This document shows positions 1 to 9,614 of a stretch of DNA of 64,000 nt, piece after piece (the stretch's first letter is position 1; every line of letters starts with the position of its first letter). The stretch is from Branchiostoma floridae (lineage: Eukaryota > Chordata > Leptocardii > Amphioxiformes > Branchiostomatidae), in NCBI RefSeq assembly GCF_000003815.2, contig NC_049983.1, positions 13,225,855-13,289,854 on the forward strand, given 5' to 3'. The notes under the pieces are model-generated. The model had not been told where the DNA came from, ran no database searches, and saw only the letters and a program-made list of their open reading frames with translations. The translations under genes were made by a program, and so were the position numbers.

Positions 1-392
1 CACAGTTTTGATTCTCCCATTAGTGGTAAATAAACAAATTGACCAATGGACCATTGTGCCCCTTAAAGGAACCTTGCAGTTAGTGTAAAGACAGTCCATG
101 TATGAAAATGGTGTATATGATGTTTCAAAGTCAAGTAGAAAAGTATCATGAAGTATGAAAATGTAAACTATGTTTCTGGAAAACTACTCGTGGGAACAAA
201 AGAACATTTAGGAACTTTGTAATTTTAGTCTTTGGAAAAATGTAATTTCAATCTGCTTACCATGCCAGAAAAAGGGAAGTGCAAATCAAGCAAAAAAAGG
301 ACATATTTTTTAAAGTAGTTCAAGACTAAAATCACTTCAGAAGTTTTGATATGGTTGGAATCAATGTTGAGAGTGATTATATCCTATCTGAA
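1..392. other. 3' flank of zinc-finger gene, no gene seen
   Basis: AT-rich sequence downstream of the stop codon of the minus-strand zinc-finger gene. No coding region, RNA gene or clear polyadenylation hexamer could be picked out on either strand. It probably holds the 3' UTR of that gene. Confidence 0.4.
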
Positions 393-2814
393 TTATACGC
401 TATGATGCTTATTCATGTGCTTGTTCAGAGAATGATCATCCTTATAGTATTTTTTGCAAACGGTGCATTGCACCCCCGTGTGTACTACCATGTGTTCATT
501 AAGCTGCTGATCATTTTTAAAAGCTTTGTTGCAAATTGCACACTCCCTGTGCTCCGTATGTGTTCCCGTGTGTCTTGCCAGGTTCCATTTTGTTCTGAAT
601 AGTTTCGAACAATGGTCACATTTGTATAACGCTGGCTTTGTTTTGTCATTGTCTTTGCAGACTGGTTCATGTCTCTTCCTAGCAGATCTTGTGCTTAGTT
701 CTTTGTGACAGAAGCGACACGATTTCTTTATCGGTGACTCATGTTCTTTTTTATAGTGATACCTCAGTCTGTATGACGAATCATACTGTTGCCCACACTC
801 CTTGCATGTAACAGTTTTCCTTGTGTGGGATGACTCGTGTAGCCGAAGTCCTTGTTTCGAGTTAAACTCTGCAGGACACTGCTGACATTTGTACACTTCT
901 CCTTTTGTCATACAAGCATGCCTTGTGTACTCTGATTTTACAATAAACTTTTTAGAACATTGAACACAATGATACTTGCATGCCGCCTCTGTATGCCTCT
1001 TGGCATGTTGTTTCGCTCCTTGTTCCGTGAATATTTGCGTGCCACACGTAGGGCAAATGTACAAGGGCTCTTTCGTCCTTCGTAGATACCTCCTCACATG
1101 TTTGGAAGCTGGAGAGCAAGAAATATCAAACTCGGTCAAAAGGAACACAATTCAATCTTTATTTATGACAAAACTGGCCCATATGCAAGTATGACTTGTA
1201 AAGTGGTGCAGCATACACACAGCACATAACATCTTGTTAAGACAGTGGGGGGTGGCTTAGGTCATATGAACAACATCTATATCGTCAAACCTTTGTAGTC
1301 AAAGCAATATGATAATACTTGCATGGCATCTAAGATAAGTTGCTTTCTGGAATTATGTTGATTAGCTTATAACATATATTATGGAAGTTCTTGATACATA
1401 ATGGCAATTTGCTATACAATACAGTCCTTACTCAAGTGCTAAATCTCCACTACGTATGGGGCAGAAAAAAACTGACAGATTAGAGGATTGTTCCAAAGCC
1501 AACATTGATATCAAAACTGCTTTCAACTCTCCAAACCAATCATTCGCTTTGTATGAGTGGAGCTACGTTGGCACTTCAATAGAACAACAAGATTCACTTA
1601 CATGCTTGGGGAGAACTTAATCTCTCCTCTGCTGTACTCGCATGAAGTGGTGTCTGCAGTTCTTCACTTGACATCTCCCCTCTCTCCTCTGTTCTACTCG
1701 CATGAAGTGGTGTCTGCAGTTCTTCACGAGACATCTCCCCTCTCTTCTCTGTTGTACTCGCATGAAGTGGTGTCTGCAGTTCTTCACGAGACATCTCCTC
1801 TGTTGTACTCGCATTAAGTGGCGTCTGCAGTTCTTCACTTGACATCTCCCCTCTCTCCTCTGTTGTACACAAATTAAGTGGTGTCTGCAGTTCTACACGA
1901 GACATCTCCCCTCTCTTCTCTGTTGTACTCGCATGAAGTGGTGTCTGCAGTTCTTCACGAGACATCTCCTCTGCTGTACTCGCATTTAGTGGAGTCTGCA
2001 GTTCTTCACTTGACATCTCCCCTCTCTCCTCTGCTGTACTCGCATTAAGTGGCGTCTGCAGTTCTTCACTTGACATCTCCCCTCTCTCCTCTGCTGTACT
2101 CGCATGAAGTGGTGTCTGCAGTTCTTCACGAGACATCTCCTCTCTCTCCTCTGTTGTACTCGCATGAAGTGGTGTCTGCAGTTCTTCACGAGACATCTCC
2201 TCTGCTGTACTCGCATTAAGTGGTGTCTGCAGTTCTTCACTTGACATCTCCCCTCTCTCCTCTGTTGTACTCGCATGAAGTGGTGTCTGCAGTTCTACAC
2301 GAGACATCTCCCCTCTCTCCTCTGCTGTACTCGCATGAAGTGGTGTCTGCAGTTCTTCACTTGACATCTCCTCTCTCTCCTCTGTTGTACTCGCATGAAG
2401 TGGTGTCTGCAGTTCTTCACGAGACATCTCCCCTCTCTCCTCTGCTGTACTCGCATGAAGTGGTGTCTGCAGTTCTTCACTTGACATCTCCTCTCTCTCC
2501 TCTGTTGTACTCGCATGAAGTGGTGTCTGCAGTTCTTCACGAGACATCTCTCTCTCATCTGCTGTACTCACATGAAGTGGTGTCTGCAGTTCTTCACTTG
2601 ACATCTCCTCTCTCTCCTCTGTTGTACTCGCATGAAGTGGTGTCTGCAGTTCTTCACTTGACATCTCCCCTCTCTTCTCTGCTGTACCCGCATGAAGTGG
2701 TGTCTGCAGTTCTTCACGAGACATCTCCTCTGCTGTACTCGCATGAAGTGGTGTCTGCAGTTCTTCACGAGACATCAACTCTCTCTCCTCCGTCTCCATA
2801 TTCTGTACATACAC
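393..2814 (-). CDS. C2H2 zinc-finger protein with long tandem-repeat N-terminal region (two visible exons)
   Basis: Two exons are visible on the minus strand. The 3' exon (1108 down to 393, stop at 393-395) encodes about eight zinc fingers. Fingers of the YxCxxC...H...H type start YICPTC, YHCVQC, YKCQQC, VTCKEC, KSCRFC, YKCDHC, RECAIC and VQCTVC; the second and fifth end in Cys (CCHC-like). The upstream exon ends at 1602 with a strong GTAAGTGA donor and encodes 20 tandem copies of a 20- or 17-residue unit containing EELQTPLHAST. The 3' exon has a good acceptor (TTCTTGCTCTCCAG). The donor is phase 1 and the acceptor completes the codon, so repeats and fingers join in frame as ...SPQASSKHVRR. 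The 5' border of the repeat exon is uncertain: an acceptor TACAG before 2802 and one near 2836 are both possible, and the frame stays open upstream. Fingers suggest nucleic-acid binding; the repeat function is unknown. Confidence 0.72.
1109..1601 (-). other. intron between repeat exon and zinc-finger exon
   Basis: 493-bp intron inferred from the GTAAGTGA donor (minus strand, from 1601) and the pyrimidine-rich CAG acceptor ending at 1109. No other feature was seen in it. Confidence 0.6.
1610..2800 (-). repeat. coding minisatellite, 20 copies of a 60-bp (sometimes 51-bp) unit
   Basis: Twenty head-to-tail units, each containing a PstI-like CTGCAG core. Unit length is 60 bp, or 51 bp where the residues ERG/ERE are missing; one copy is 57 bp. 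All lengths are multiples of three, so the array is open on the minus strand for 400 codons and incidentally open in stretches on the plus strand. Variation is mainly R/S after MS, HA/NA, and A/T before EE, in mosaic combinations, as expected from unequal exchange. One copy reads NLCTTEE and one HVSTADE. Confidence 0.92.
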
Positions 2815-3202
2815 ATAAGTTATACAAAGCTTGTCACTGAATTGAAAATATCTACTGACCGATACAACTGACTCTTGATTTCAATAGATACAATGGATTG
2901 AATGATAGATTGTCAAGTATCTCATTCTGTTGTGCCTTTTTTTCATTTCTTGAATTGTGGGATTATGTGCAGTTTAATTTATGGTGCTGACATTTTATTT
3001 ACTAGTAACACGTTTTTCAGAGAATAATGTGCCTGTTGTGTTTGGAAATTTATAACACGGCTGCTTATGTGCGTTGTACTTGGCTACACCAAGCAACAAG
3101 CCGATGTATACAAGCACTACTCTATGTATAGTATGTAGTGGCAAAAACGTGGGGAGGTGGGCATAATTTACGTTTCGACAAACACGCGGTAAAGCTCTTA
3201 TT
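2815..3202. other. spacer upstream of the repeat exon
   Basis: AT-rich with no coding region I can support. It contains possible acceptors for the repeat exon on the minus strand (CAG near 2836 and 2803). It probably holds an intron of the zinc-finger gene. Confidence 0.35.
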
Positions 3203-3241
3203 TTGGCCGTAAATGCAGGAGCTCGGAGGACGCGTCCAGCC

Positions 3242-3372
3242 ATGGACGCCATTAAACACTTGAAACAAGCGATGTTCCGTCGGTCGGGCATCCTAATTTC
3301 CAACATGCGTCAATTTTCGGTACAAAAACATGCTTACCTCGAGAGCCAAGACGTACCGCTGGAGCACCGGCC
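3242..3372 (+). other. possible first coding exon with mitochondrial-type presequence (unidentified)
   Basis: A GC-richer stretch open on the plus strand from ATG at 3242 to a GTGAGT donor right after 3372. The N-terminus reads MDAIKHLKQAMFRRSGILIS and continues NMRQFSVQ, which is basic, amphipathic and ends in an RQFS sequence typical of mitochondrial processing sites. No second exon was recognised downstream. The same DNA is also open on the minus strand with its own ATG (3374) and a GTAAGC donor near 3336, so the region may instead be the first exon of the zinc-finger gene, or a bidirectional promoter. The family is not recognised. Confidence 0.25.
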
Positions 3373-3899
3373 ATGTGAGTCTTGCGGATGTTGTGATTTA
3401 GATGAACTAGGAAGCAATTTGTCGGGTCAGCGGCCGATTCCACGGGCCGGCGGGGGTGCCGGAGGGACGTCCCCTATGCCCGATGAATATACCAATTTCG
3501 GAGGAGCATCCCCTTATAAAGGGAAGGACATCCCCATTTCAAGAGGAGTATCCCCTTGAAAGTCGAGGGGTGTCCCCTCGTCTAGAGGAGTGTGCACATT
3601 TGTGGGGGACATCCCCATTCGATTGGTCGGGGTGGATTAGGACGGTGCTGATAGGAAAACTAACCATTGCAATATTCGAGTATTAGTTCAAAAGATTGAT
3701 TATTGATATCCTTTTTTTAATTCCCTAATTCTCATCAGCTGTATAATTAGTCTGAAATATTCATTGCAAAATTCAACACACATGCGAGGGAAAATGTGTG
3801 ACTTGTTGCCCTGTGAAAAGAAGGGACAATGTATACTGGTTACAACTGTATCATCATCCCTGACTCATCCCTTGTGATATCTTCTGCCACCACATACAG
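3373..3899. other. spacer with degenerate ATCCCC repeats
   Basis: Around 3455-3625 there are several diverged repeats built on GGAG-ATCCCC and GGACATCCCC motifs spaced 25-35 bp apart. No signal-peptide exon or first-half VWC exon for gene A could be found here. The rest is AT-rich and unremarkable. Confidence 0.4.
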
Positions 3900-4489
3900 G
3901 GAGCAGTTGTCACCCATGTCAATGTGCCAATGAGCCCACCCTGTCAGGCACTACTTGGGTCTATACCCAGTGGTGTCTTCATATCGACTGTGGCTGCCCG
4001 CGATGTGTGGATTACGTCTTTTCTCCCGATCAGTGCTGCCCGACTTGCCCTAACGGTGAGTTAACCTTTGTGAATAAAAAATAGCTTATTTTGATGAGCT
4101 TTTAGTCAATTGTATCCTTATGTTCATATGTTCACGTCCTCCGGGGAAATTTGGTTGGCATGAGCCCGATGAGGATTGTTCTATTAAAGATAGGATGGTT
4201 CGATTAAGAGATAAGATAACTGTAACAAATGACAATATAATATATGCAATTGACATCCGGTTCCGATATAAGTTCATAATTCTGTCATCAAATTCCCGTT
4301 GATATTATCACTAGGTGACAACTGTGATGCGATGGGCACGGTGATCCCAGGTGGTATGGATGTCCAGGTGTACGGCACCACTTGTCGCTGTGCCTACTAT
4401 GGTTTTTTTTTAGCCCCGGTTGTGCCCGTGCAATCTGCGATCCAGTCATTACAACAACTGTGCCGACTCCTATAACCAGGCACAACTGA
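3900..4489 (+). pseudogene. VWC/X-module gene A: 3' exons only, frame broken in a T9 tract
   Basis: Exon 3900-4055 (acceptor CACATACAG, donor GTGAGT) encodes the second half of a VWC domain, starting SSCHPCQCAN and ending DQCCPTCPNG. Exon 4315 onward encodes the X-module start DNCDAMGTVIPGG up to TTCRCAYYG. A run of nine T (4403-4411) then puts the reading frame out: as written it ends at TAA 4473-4475. A +1 shift would read CDPVITTT and end at TGA 4487-4489, matching the C-termini of genes B and C. The module's dibasic site is missing. AATAAA lies at 4501-4506. No exon for a signal peptide or the first VWC half was found upstream. It could be a decayed copy, a polymorphic homopolymer or a sequencing error; the two exons keep good splice sites and phase. 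Confidence 0.6.
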
Positions 4490-4500
4490 TGGATTTGGCA

Positions 4501-4506
4501 AATAAA
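4501..4506 (+). terminator. polyadenylation signal, gene A
   Basis: AATAAA followed by GG, 12 bp after the alternative TGA stop. The same AATAAAGG context follows the stops of genes B and D. Confidence 0.6.
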
Positions 4507-4509
4507 GGC

Positions 4510-5589
4510 ATAGCAAAGTCGAAATGAGGATTTTGTTTGTTTTGTTTGGTCTTCAATAGTCTGCCTACTGCTACATAAACACGTGTAAATAAAGTTGTTG
4601 AGTACGCCGCAGGAAACAATGTTATTCGTCTGAGGACCATGTGAGTTTGTTGAGCTCAATAGGCTTTATCTAAACAAATTAAAGCAAAACAGTTACGATT
4701 CGGGTACGTTTTTAGACAATGTCTGCATCACCTGGGATGTAGGTGAAGTGGATCTCTCTGGACACCAACCTCATGACTGTAGTCATGTGCTCTTATTGCT
4801 CTTATGTCTTCCCGTACTTTCTGTATTGATAGGCGTCTTCTTCCTTCAGCCAATCAGAAAAATGAGGAAAGTACCAAGTAGATGTAATAGGGTGAAACCC
4901 CGCAAGACTAACGTAGATTTAGTACTCTATTCTGTACCGTATGCACAATCAATCTCTTGATATTTTAGTACAATGTATTTAGATTACCCGTTGTAATTTT
5001 TGTGCTTTTGCATTTTCTTCTTTCACTTTTGAATTGGCACTTTATTACACTAGTACTCTATTTTGCCAATTTTTTGTGTAATCCTGGCTTACATTCTATT
5101 TGCTCATTTTAATGCTGCTTTGGACGATTCACAGTTTGGTCCATTTTTTTGGAAACGGCCAAGAATTGATGTCAGGACAGACGTCATCCATATATTAAGA
5201 CAGTAGTAATATCACATATCATGCAGAAACATGGAAAACTGTTATTTTGGGGCAGTAAAAGTTTTCACACAACCACTTCACATGTTGTTGTTCTCTACTG
5301 CTTGAAGGAGAAAGTATACAGATACAGCGTAGTGTAGCCCAGTTTATCTTCTTTATATGATAATCTTGCATTTAGTATGTTTCACAAAACTATGTGTTCT
5401 AAGGGTTATCAGGTATACAGGAAGAAAACAAAGAAGAAAAAAACATTGTGTATACCAAGCAATAATAATGTAATCAACTAAAAGTATGTTGTACAAAACA
5501 TACATGTTGTATAACATAAGATTCAAACATGAGTACACTGTACCTAAAAAGTAAAAAAAGATGTGTTTATCATAAGTTGACCACAATAG
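4510..5589. other. intergenic, no gene supported
   Basis: AT-rich sequence. A hydrophobic open frame on the plus strand (about 4748-4960) with a possible acceptor before it was considered, but has no partner exon, donor or family resemblance. Confidence 0.4.
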
Positions 5590-6242
5590 TTAGTATTGGG
5601 ATGGGGTTTTGTGCGCGTGAAAAAGTTGCGCGTGAAAAGTTGCGCGTGAAAAATCTGCGCGTGACAATATGCAAATTAGCTGATTCCCAAGGGATTAAAA
5701 AAGTTTCTGCAGTTTTATACTTAAAAGCTCAAACAAGATGGCACAAAATGGAATTAAGTATCATGTTGTTGCATTATTGAGTACAAAATCTCGATCTGAG
5801 TGATTTTAAAGTGATTTTTAAATGTTAAGTTTTCACGCGCAAAAAAGTTTGAAATTTGAGTGTGAAACAATCTTCTTCAAAAAAGAGAAAATGAAGCTTC
5901 TAAAATGGAGAAAAGCCTCAAATTGTTACATTTTACAATATAAAACTTCATATGAGTAATTTTTTCATGTATTTGAACTATTTCTGTCAAATTTAGGTGA
6001 TTTTGAAATGTTCAAAATATGCAAATTAACCTATTCCCAAGGGATCTAAAAATTAGGGTTTTTTTCAAACTCAAAATTCAGGTAACAGATGGGAAATTAT
6101 ATCATAGGTTCAAATTTTTCTGCCTTAGAATTCCTTGCTGCACATTTTCTGACATATTTCAGGAACTTTATTTTTCACGCGCAAATTTTTCACGCGCACG
6201 CGCATATTCTCCACGCGCAGAAAACCCGCTCCCCTTAGTATT
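5590..6242. mobile_element. 637-bp hAT-like MITE with 8-bp target-site duplication
   Basis: The element spans 5598-6234 and is bordered on both sides by the 8-bp direct repeat TTAGTATT (5590-5597 and 6235-6242). Its ends are inverted repeats: left GGGATGGGGTTTTGTGCGCG, right (reverse complement) GGGGAGCGGGTTTTCTGCGC. Each end continues into 3-4 short copies of TGCGCGTGAAAA. Inside, a block with TATGCAAATTA followed by TTCCCAAGGGAT occurs twice (about 5670-5700 and 6018-6048). There is no coding capacity, so it is non-autonomous. An 8-bp duplication is typical of hAT transposases; that assignment is inference. Confidence 0.85.
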
Positions 6243-7150
6243 CAGTATAGGTACAATGTGATACAACAGAGGGGTTATAGAAAATGTAAAAACAGAGTAT
6301 TAGCTAGGGGTTTTCAATAATACAGTACTGTTTAAATATGAAGTAGAATACAGTAGCATTCAAATAGTAAACTGCTTAGAGTGATCAAGGAGGTTCAAAA
6401 GATTCTATTTTTAGCTTCCTTGGAGTAATCTATGTTGAAAGCATCTGCACCTAGTTCATGTTTCAGTGTACATCACATCTGGTATACGATGAAGTACACT
6501 GTTAGTGATAAACGTCTTGCATGTATAATTGCCATTAACATCAACAGGTAATTGCAATGGATACTTATCATGGTCTTTCTATCGAGGAGAGGGCAGAAGA
6601 TACCCGGCTGCTACAATAGAGATGCACAGACATCTGATGTATGCACATAAATTAAGCTGAATGCCTTGTGATTAAAATTAACATTTAGCCTTAAAATGAG
6701 ACTGAAAGTTCAGAGCTGTTAGAATTATATATATATACAAGTGGGGGATAGCTTCAAATAACAATGCATTTTCCCTGCATGTCGTTGAGGTAACAAGTTA
6801 CAATGGTACTTGGTGATGGTGCTATTCTGGCACCATTTCGCTCTTTCAATTGCTTCCCTTGCCAATTACTCTGGCACGCATCAAACATAGAGAAATATTG
6901 GTTCCTGGAATATTTTGCCCAGTGTAAGGGGAGAGTTCTGATTGGCCTTGAGTCACACACTACTTGTAATGGCATGGCAAGTTTGAACAGAAATATGGAA
7001 CTTCATCCCCATTACACTACTTCTGAGTAATACTTAATACAAGGCTTATTGAGCCAACTTAGCTGGATAAGCTAGTTATCTTTGTGTTTATGACACCAGA
7101 ATACAACATTTTCTTTATCAATTTCAATAATAATAGTATAATTTACTGAG
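6243..7150. other. intergenic, no gene supported
   Basis: AT-rich with short open frames that lack codon bias or splice context. It lies downstream of the Kelch gene and may include its 3' UTR. Confidence 0.35.
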
Positions 7151-7195
7151 CATCAGAAGGGTGTATATTTGCACCAAATATACACCCTTCTGATG
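7151..7195. repeat. perfect 20-bp inverted repeat with 5-base loop
   Basis: The left arm CATCAGAAGGGTGTATATTT is followed by the loop GCACC and an exact reverse-complement right arm. It sits about 175 bp downstream of the Kelch gene stop, so it could be transcribed in that gene's 3' UTR. It may be the remnant of a small palindromic transposon or a structured RNA element. Confidence 0.9.
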
Positions 7196-7370
7196 TTATT
7201 GAACATCAAAACATCTGAGATCATACTTCTAGCTCTTGATTTCTACCACAAGATAATTGAATGAAATGTTGATTGTTGGTTCAAATGATATCACAACAAG
7301 CGTATATCTATTATTATTGAATATTATCAGGCAAATGTTGCAATATGATGTCCCTCGTGTCAGAAACACT

Positions 7371-9125
7371 TTAAGTCTTGGCAATAGTAACAGTGCAGTG
7401 TCCATACAGTGGTTTTGGCATTTCCTTACCCAGTACCATGATATCATTCTTCACATTGTAGCACTGAACCTTGGAGTAGTTTTCGATCTGACGCTGTGTA
7501 CCGTTATCGCTATGCACGAGTTGATGCACCCTGCCGCCAGTTATGTAGATCTCCCCACCACACACGGTAGCACTGCACTGCTTCCAAGGGAACAGTCTGT
7601 CCGCCAAGAGATGCAACTTCTCTTCCTCGGGATCGATGCACACAACACATTCTAAGTATCCACCGACTATGTACATCTTTGAGTCGACCGTGCACGCTTG
7701 TATGCATGACGCTTTCACTGGCAAATGCATGTCGTAACTCCACTCATTCTGGGAAGGGTCATAGACCTGTACGGCATCGGTCTCATTCTCCATGAGGTCA
7801 TTACCTTCGTATAGATAAGGCGCACCACCAAATACGTAGATCTTTCCTCCACAGGTGGTTATACCGAAACTGCTGACTGAAACCTGTAGTGGTGCAACCT
7901 TCCTCCAGCGATTGGTTTTCTCATTGTACACCTCGACTTCAGACAACCTGTCGATAATGTCTGGGCTGCGGACTTCTCTGGAACCACCTACAACATACAC
8001 CTGTCCCTCCAGAACTGCCATCCCGTGGTTGAATCTTCCTCGTTTTAGACATCCCAGCTTCGTCCAAGAGTTCAGCGATGGTCTGTACCGCCATGCTTGG
8101 TTTGGCGTCTCAAGACCCCCTGTCATGATGACGTCACCATCGACAACACATGCTGCTAGCCCCCTGCTTTCCTGAAAAGGTTCTGGCAGTGGGCTTCTGT
8201 CAATACAGTCACAATCAAGGCCAAGTCTGTACATATAGCTGTTGGAATACAATACTGGCCCCTTCCCTCTGAGAACACCAGTACCATGAGGAACAAGCCA
8301 GTTACCACCGAGAACCAGCATGTCTTGCTGGAGAATGTGACGAGGTGTTTCATGCGTAGACTGACTCTTTGTCAACTGCTTGATTCCAGGAAGTTTTGCC
8401 AATACCTTGTCTTTCTTCAGAATCTTCTTGAGATAGCCTTGGTCCAAACTTGAGAAGCATACACACTTCAACAGCTCCTTGAGATGTCCTTCTCGTTGTT
8501 TAAGATCGTGTTTAACCCAAAGCATGATTGCTTCCAAAATTTGCTCCTCCTTGGCCAGAAGGCCCTCGTCTGAGATGTATGTCTTTAACAAGTGAACTGG
8601 TAGCTGAAGGAACTCCTCAGTTGTGCACAATTCTTCAAACCATTTTAGAGCCCAGATTTTTGCTTTCTCGGACAGACTTGTACATGACACCCTGTCCGCC
8701 TGTGCCCATATTCCCAAACACGATTCTTCGTTTATGCGGTCTTCTAGAAATAATTCGCATGTGCCATAGACCCCGTGAAACTGCAGCATGTCCGCAGCTT
8801 CAAACAGGGGCTGGACATTTTCTTCAGTGATGTCAACTTTGGACGTGTAGGCAAAGTCCACCAACTGTTGCAGCGACTCTGCGCTCACCCCTCCCATCTC
8901 TATCTTGTCCTTCTTGGTCTCACTGAGGCTTCCGCTGAACATGGACCGGAAGTAGTGATTGACAGTCGCAAGCACCACACGGTGACAGGGGATCTCTCTT
9001 CCCTCCGCACTCAGAGTCACGTCCACCAGAAGACCCTCCGATCTCATTTTCTGCAGTTCCTTGAAGAACCAGGCCGCGTAGCCGCCGTCGACTATTTTTG
9101 ACGTTGGACAGCTGTCCTCGTCCAT
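7371..9125 (-). CDS. BTB-BACK-Kelch protein (KLHL family), single coding exon, 584 aa
   Basis: An uninterrupted frame with the standard KLHL layout: BTB/POZ domain at about residues 25-130 (VDVTLSAEGREIPCHRVVLA... SMFSGSLSE), BACK domain to about 240 (CLGIWAQAD...), and about six Kelch blades in the C-terminal half with the expected paired glycines (MTGG, VVGG, VFGG, IVGG, ITGG). KLHL proteins are usually substrate adaptors for cullin-3 ubiquitin ligases; the substrate here is not predictable. Length is normal for the family. The start ATG (9123-9125) lies four bases after a good 3' splice site (TTTAATTTGTTAG), so a non-coding 5' exon is likely. The gene is antisense to the VWC/X cluster that flanks it. 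I do not recognise the exact orthologue. Confidence 0.93.
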   Translation of the reverse strand: MDEDSCPTSKIVDGGYAAWFFKELQKMRSEGLLVDVTLSAEGREIPCHRVVLATVNHYFRSMFSGSLSETKKDKIEMGGVSAESLQQLVDFAYTSKVDITEENVQPLFEAADMLQFHGVYGTCELFLEDRINEESCLGIWAQADRVSCTSLSEKAKIWALKWFEELCTTEEFLQLPVHLLKTYISDEGLLAKEEQILEAIMLWVKHDLKQREGHLKELLKCVCFSSLDQGYLKKILKKDKVLAKLPGIKQLTKSQSTHETPRHILQQDMLVLGGNWLVPHGTGVLRGKGPVLYSNSYMYRLGLDCDCIDRSPLPEPFQESRGLAACVVDGDVIMTGGLETPNQAWRYRPSLNSWTKLGCLKRGRFNHGMAVLEGQVYVVGGSREVRSPDIIDRLSEVEVYNEKTNRWRKVAPLQVSVSSFGITTCGGKIYVFGGAPYLYEGNDLMENETDAVQVYDPSQNEWSYDMHLPVKASCIQACTVDSKMYIVGGYLECVVCIDPEEEKLHLLADRLFPWKQCSATVCGGEIYITGGRVHQLVHSDNGTQRQIENYSKVQCYNVKNDIMVLGKEMPKPLYGHCTVTIAKT

Positions 9126-9485
9126 GTTCCTAACAAATTAAAGAGATAAAGAGACATTAGAGATTCAGAGATGGCTGACTTCACTGTATGCTCCGCCCTA
9201 AGTGATACCCAGTAGGGGGAAAAAGAAGATATAAAACTCCCATCACTGCATAACATAAAGTAACTGCACTGTGTTATGATGGAGGGCACTGATTAAGACG
9301 TATTAAGACATTCCGTCCAAGCATTCTCAACTTATCTTGTTGACAGACGGACACAAACTGACAAAGTGCGACACGGAAAATGCCAAAAACATGACCTTCA
9401 TGTCTTCTTCAATGGCAAAGGTAATAAAGAAACTGTGATCACTGCCATAACGTACAAAAACTATCTTCTCCTAACGTTACTAGTA

Positions 9486-9614
9486 TTCTCCAAGCAGAGA
9501 CTGGGTCGTTGGTTAGTAGCAGCTCCCTCGTAAACTAAGGGTAGGGGAGGGAGCGGTAAGAAATCCCGCGATCCTGGCGACTACTAACCAACGACCCAAC
9601 CTCTGCTTGGAGAA
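9486..9614. mobile_element. 129-bp MITE with 34-bp terminal inverted repeats
   Basis: The left end TTCTCCAAGCAGAGACTGGG continues to GGTTAGTAG. The right end is its inverted copy over 34 bp with three mismatches. A second member of the family lies at 17029-17158. No coding capacity. Confidence 0.85.

Noticed and set aside
2220..2840. 206-codon open frame on the plus strand across the minisatellite
   Set aside because: It is the antisense shadow of the coding repeat; unit lengths divisible by three keep several frames open. The minus strand is favoured by the splice-compatible zinc-finger exon.
4748..4960. Small hydrophobic plus-strand frame after gene A
   Set aside because: Has a weak acceptor but no donor, partner exon, codon bias or recognisable motif.
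7257..8175. Plus-strand open frames opposite the Kelch gene
   Set aside because: Antisense shadows of a strongly conserved BTB-Kelch coding exon; no family resemblance of their own.
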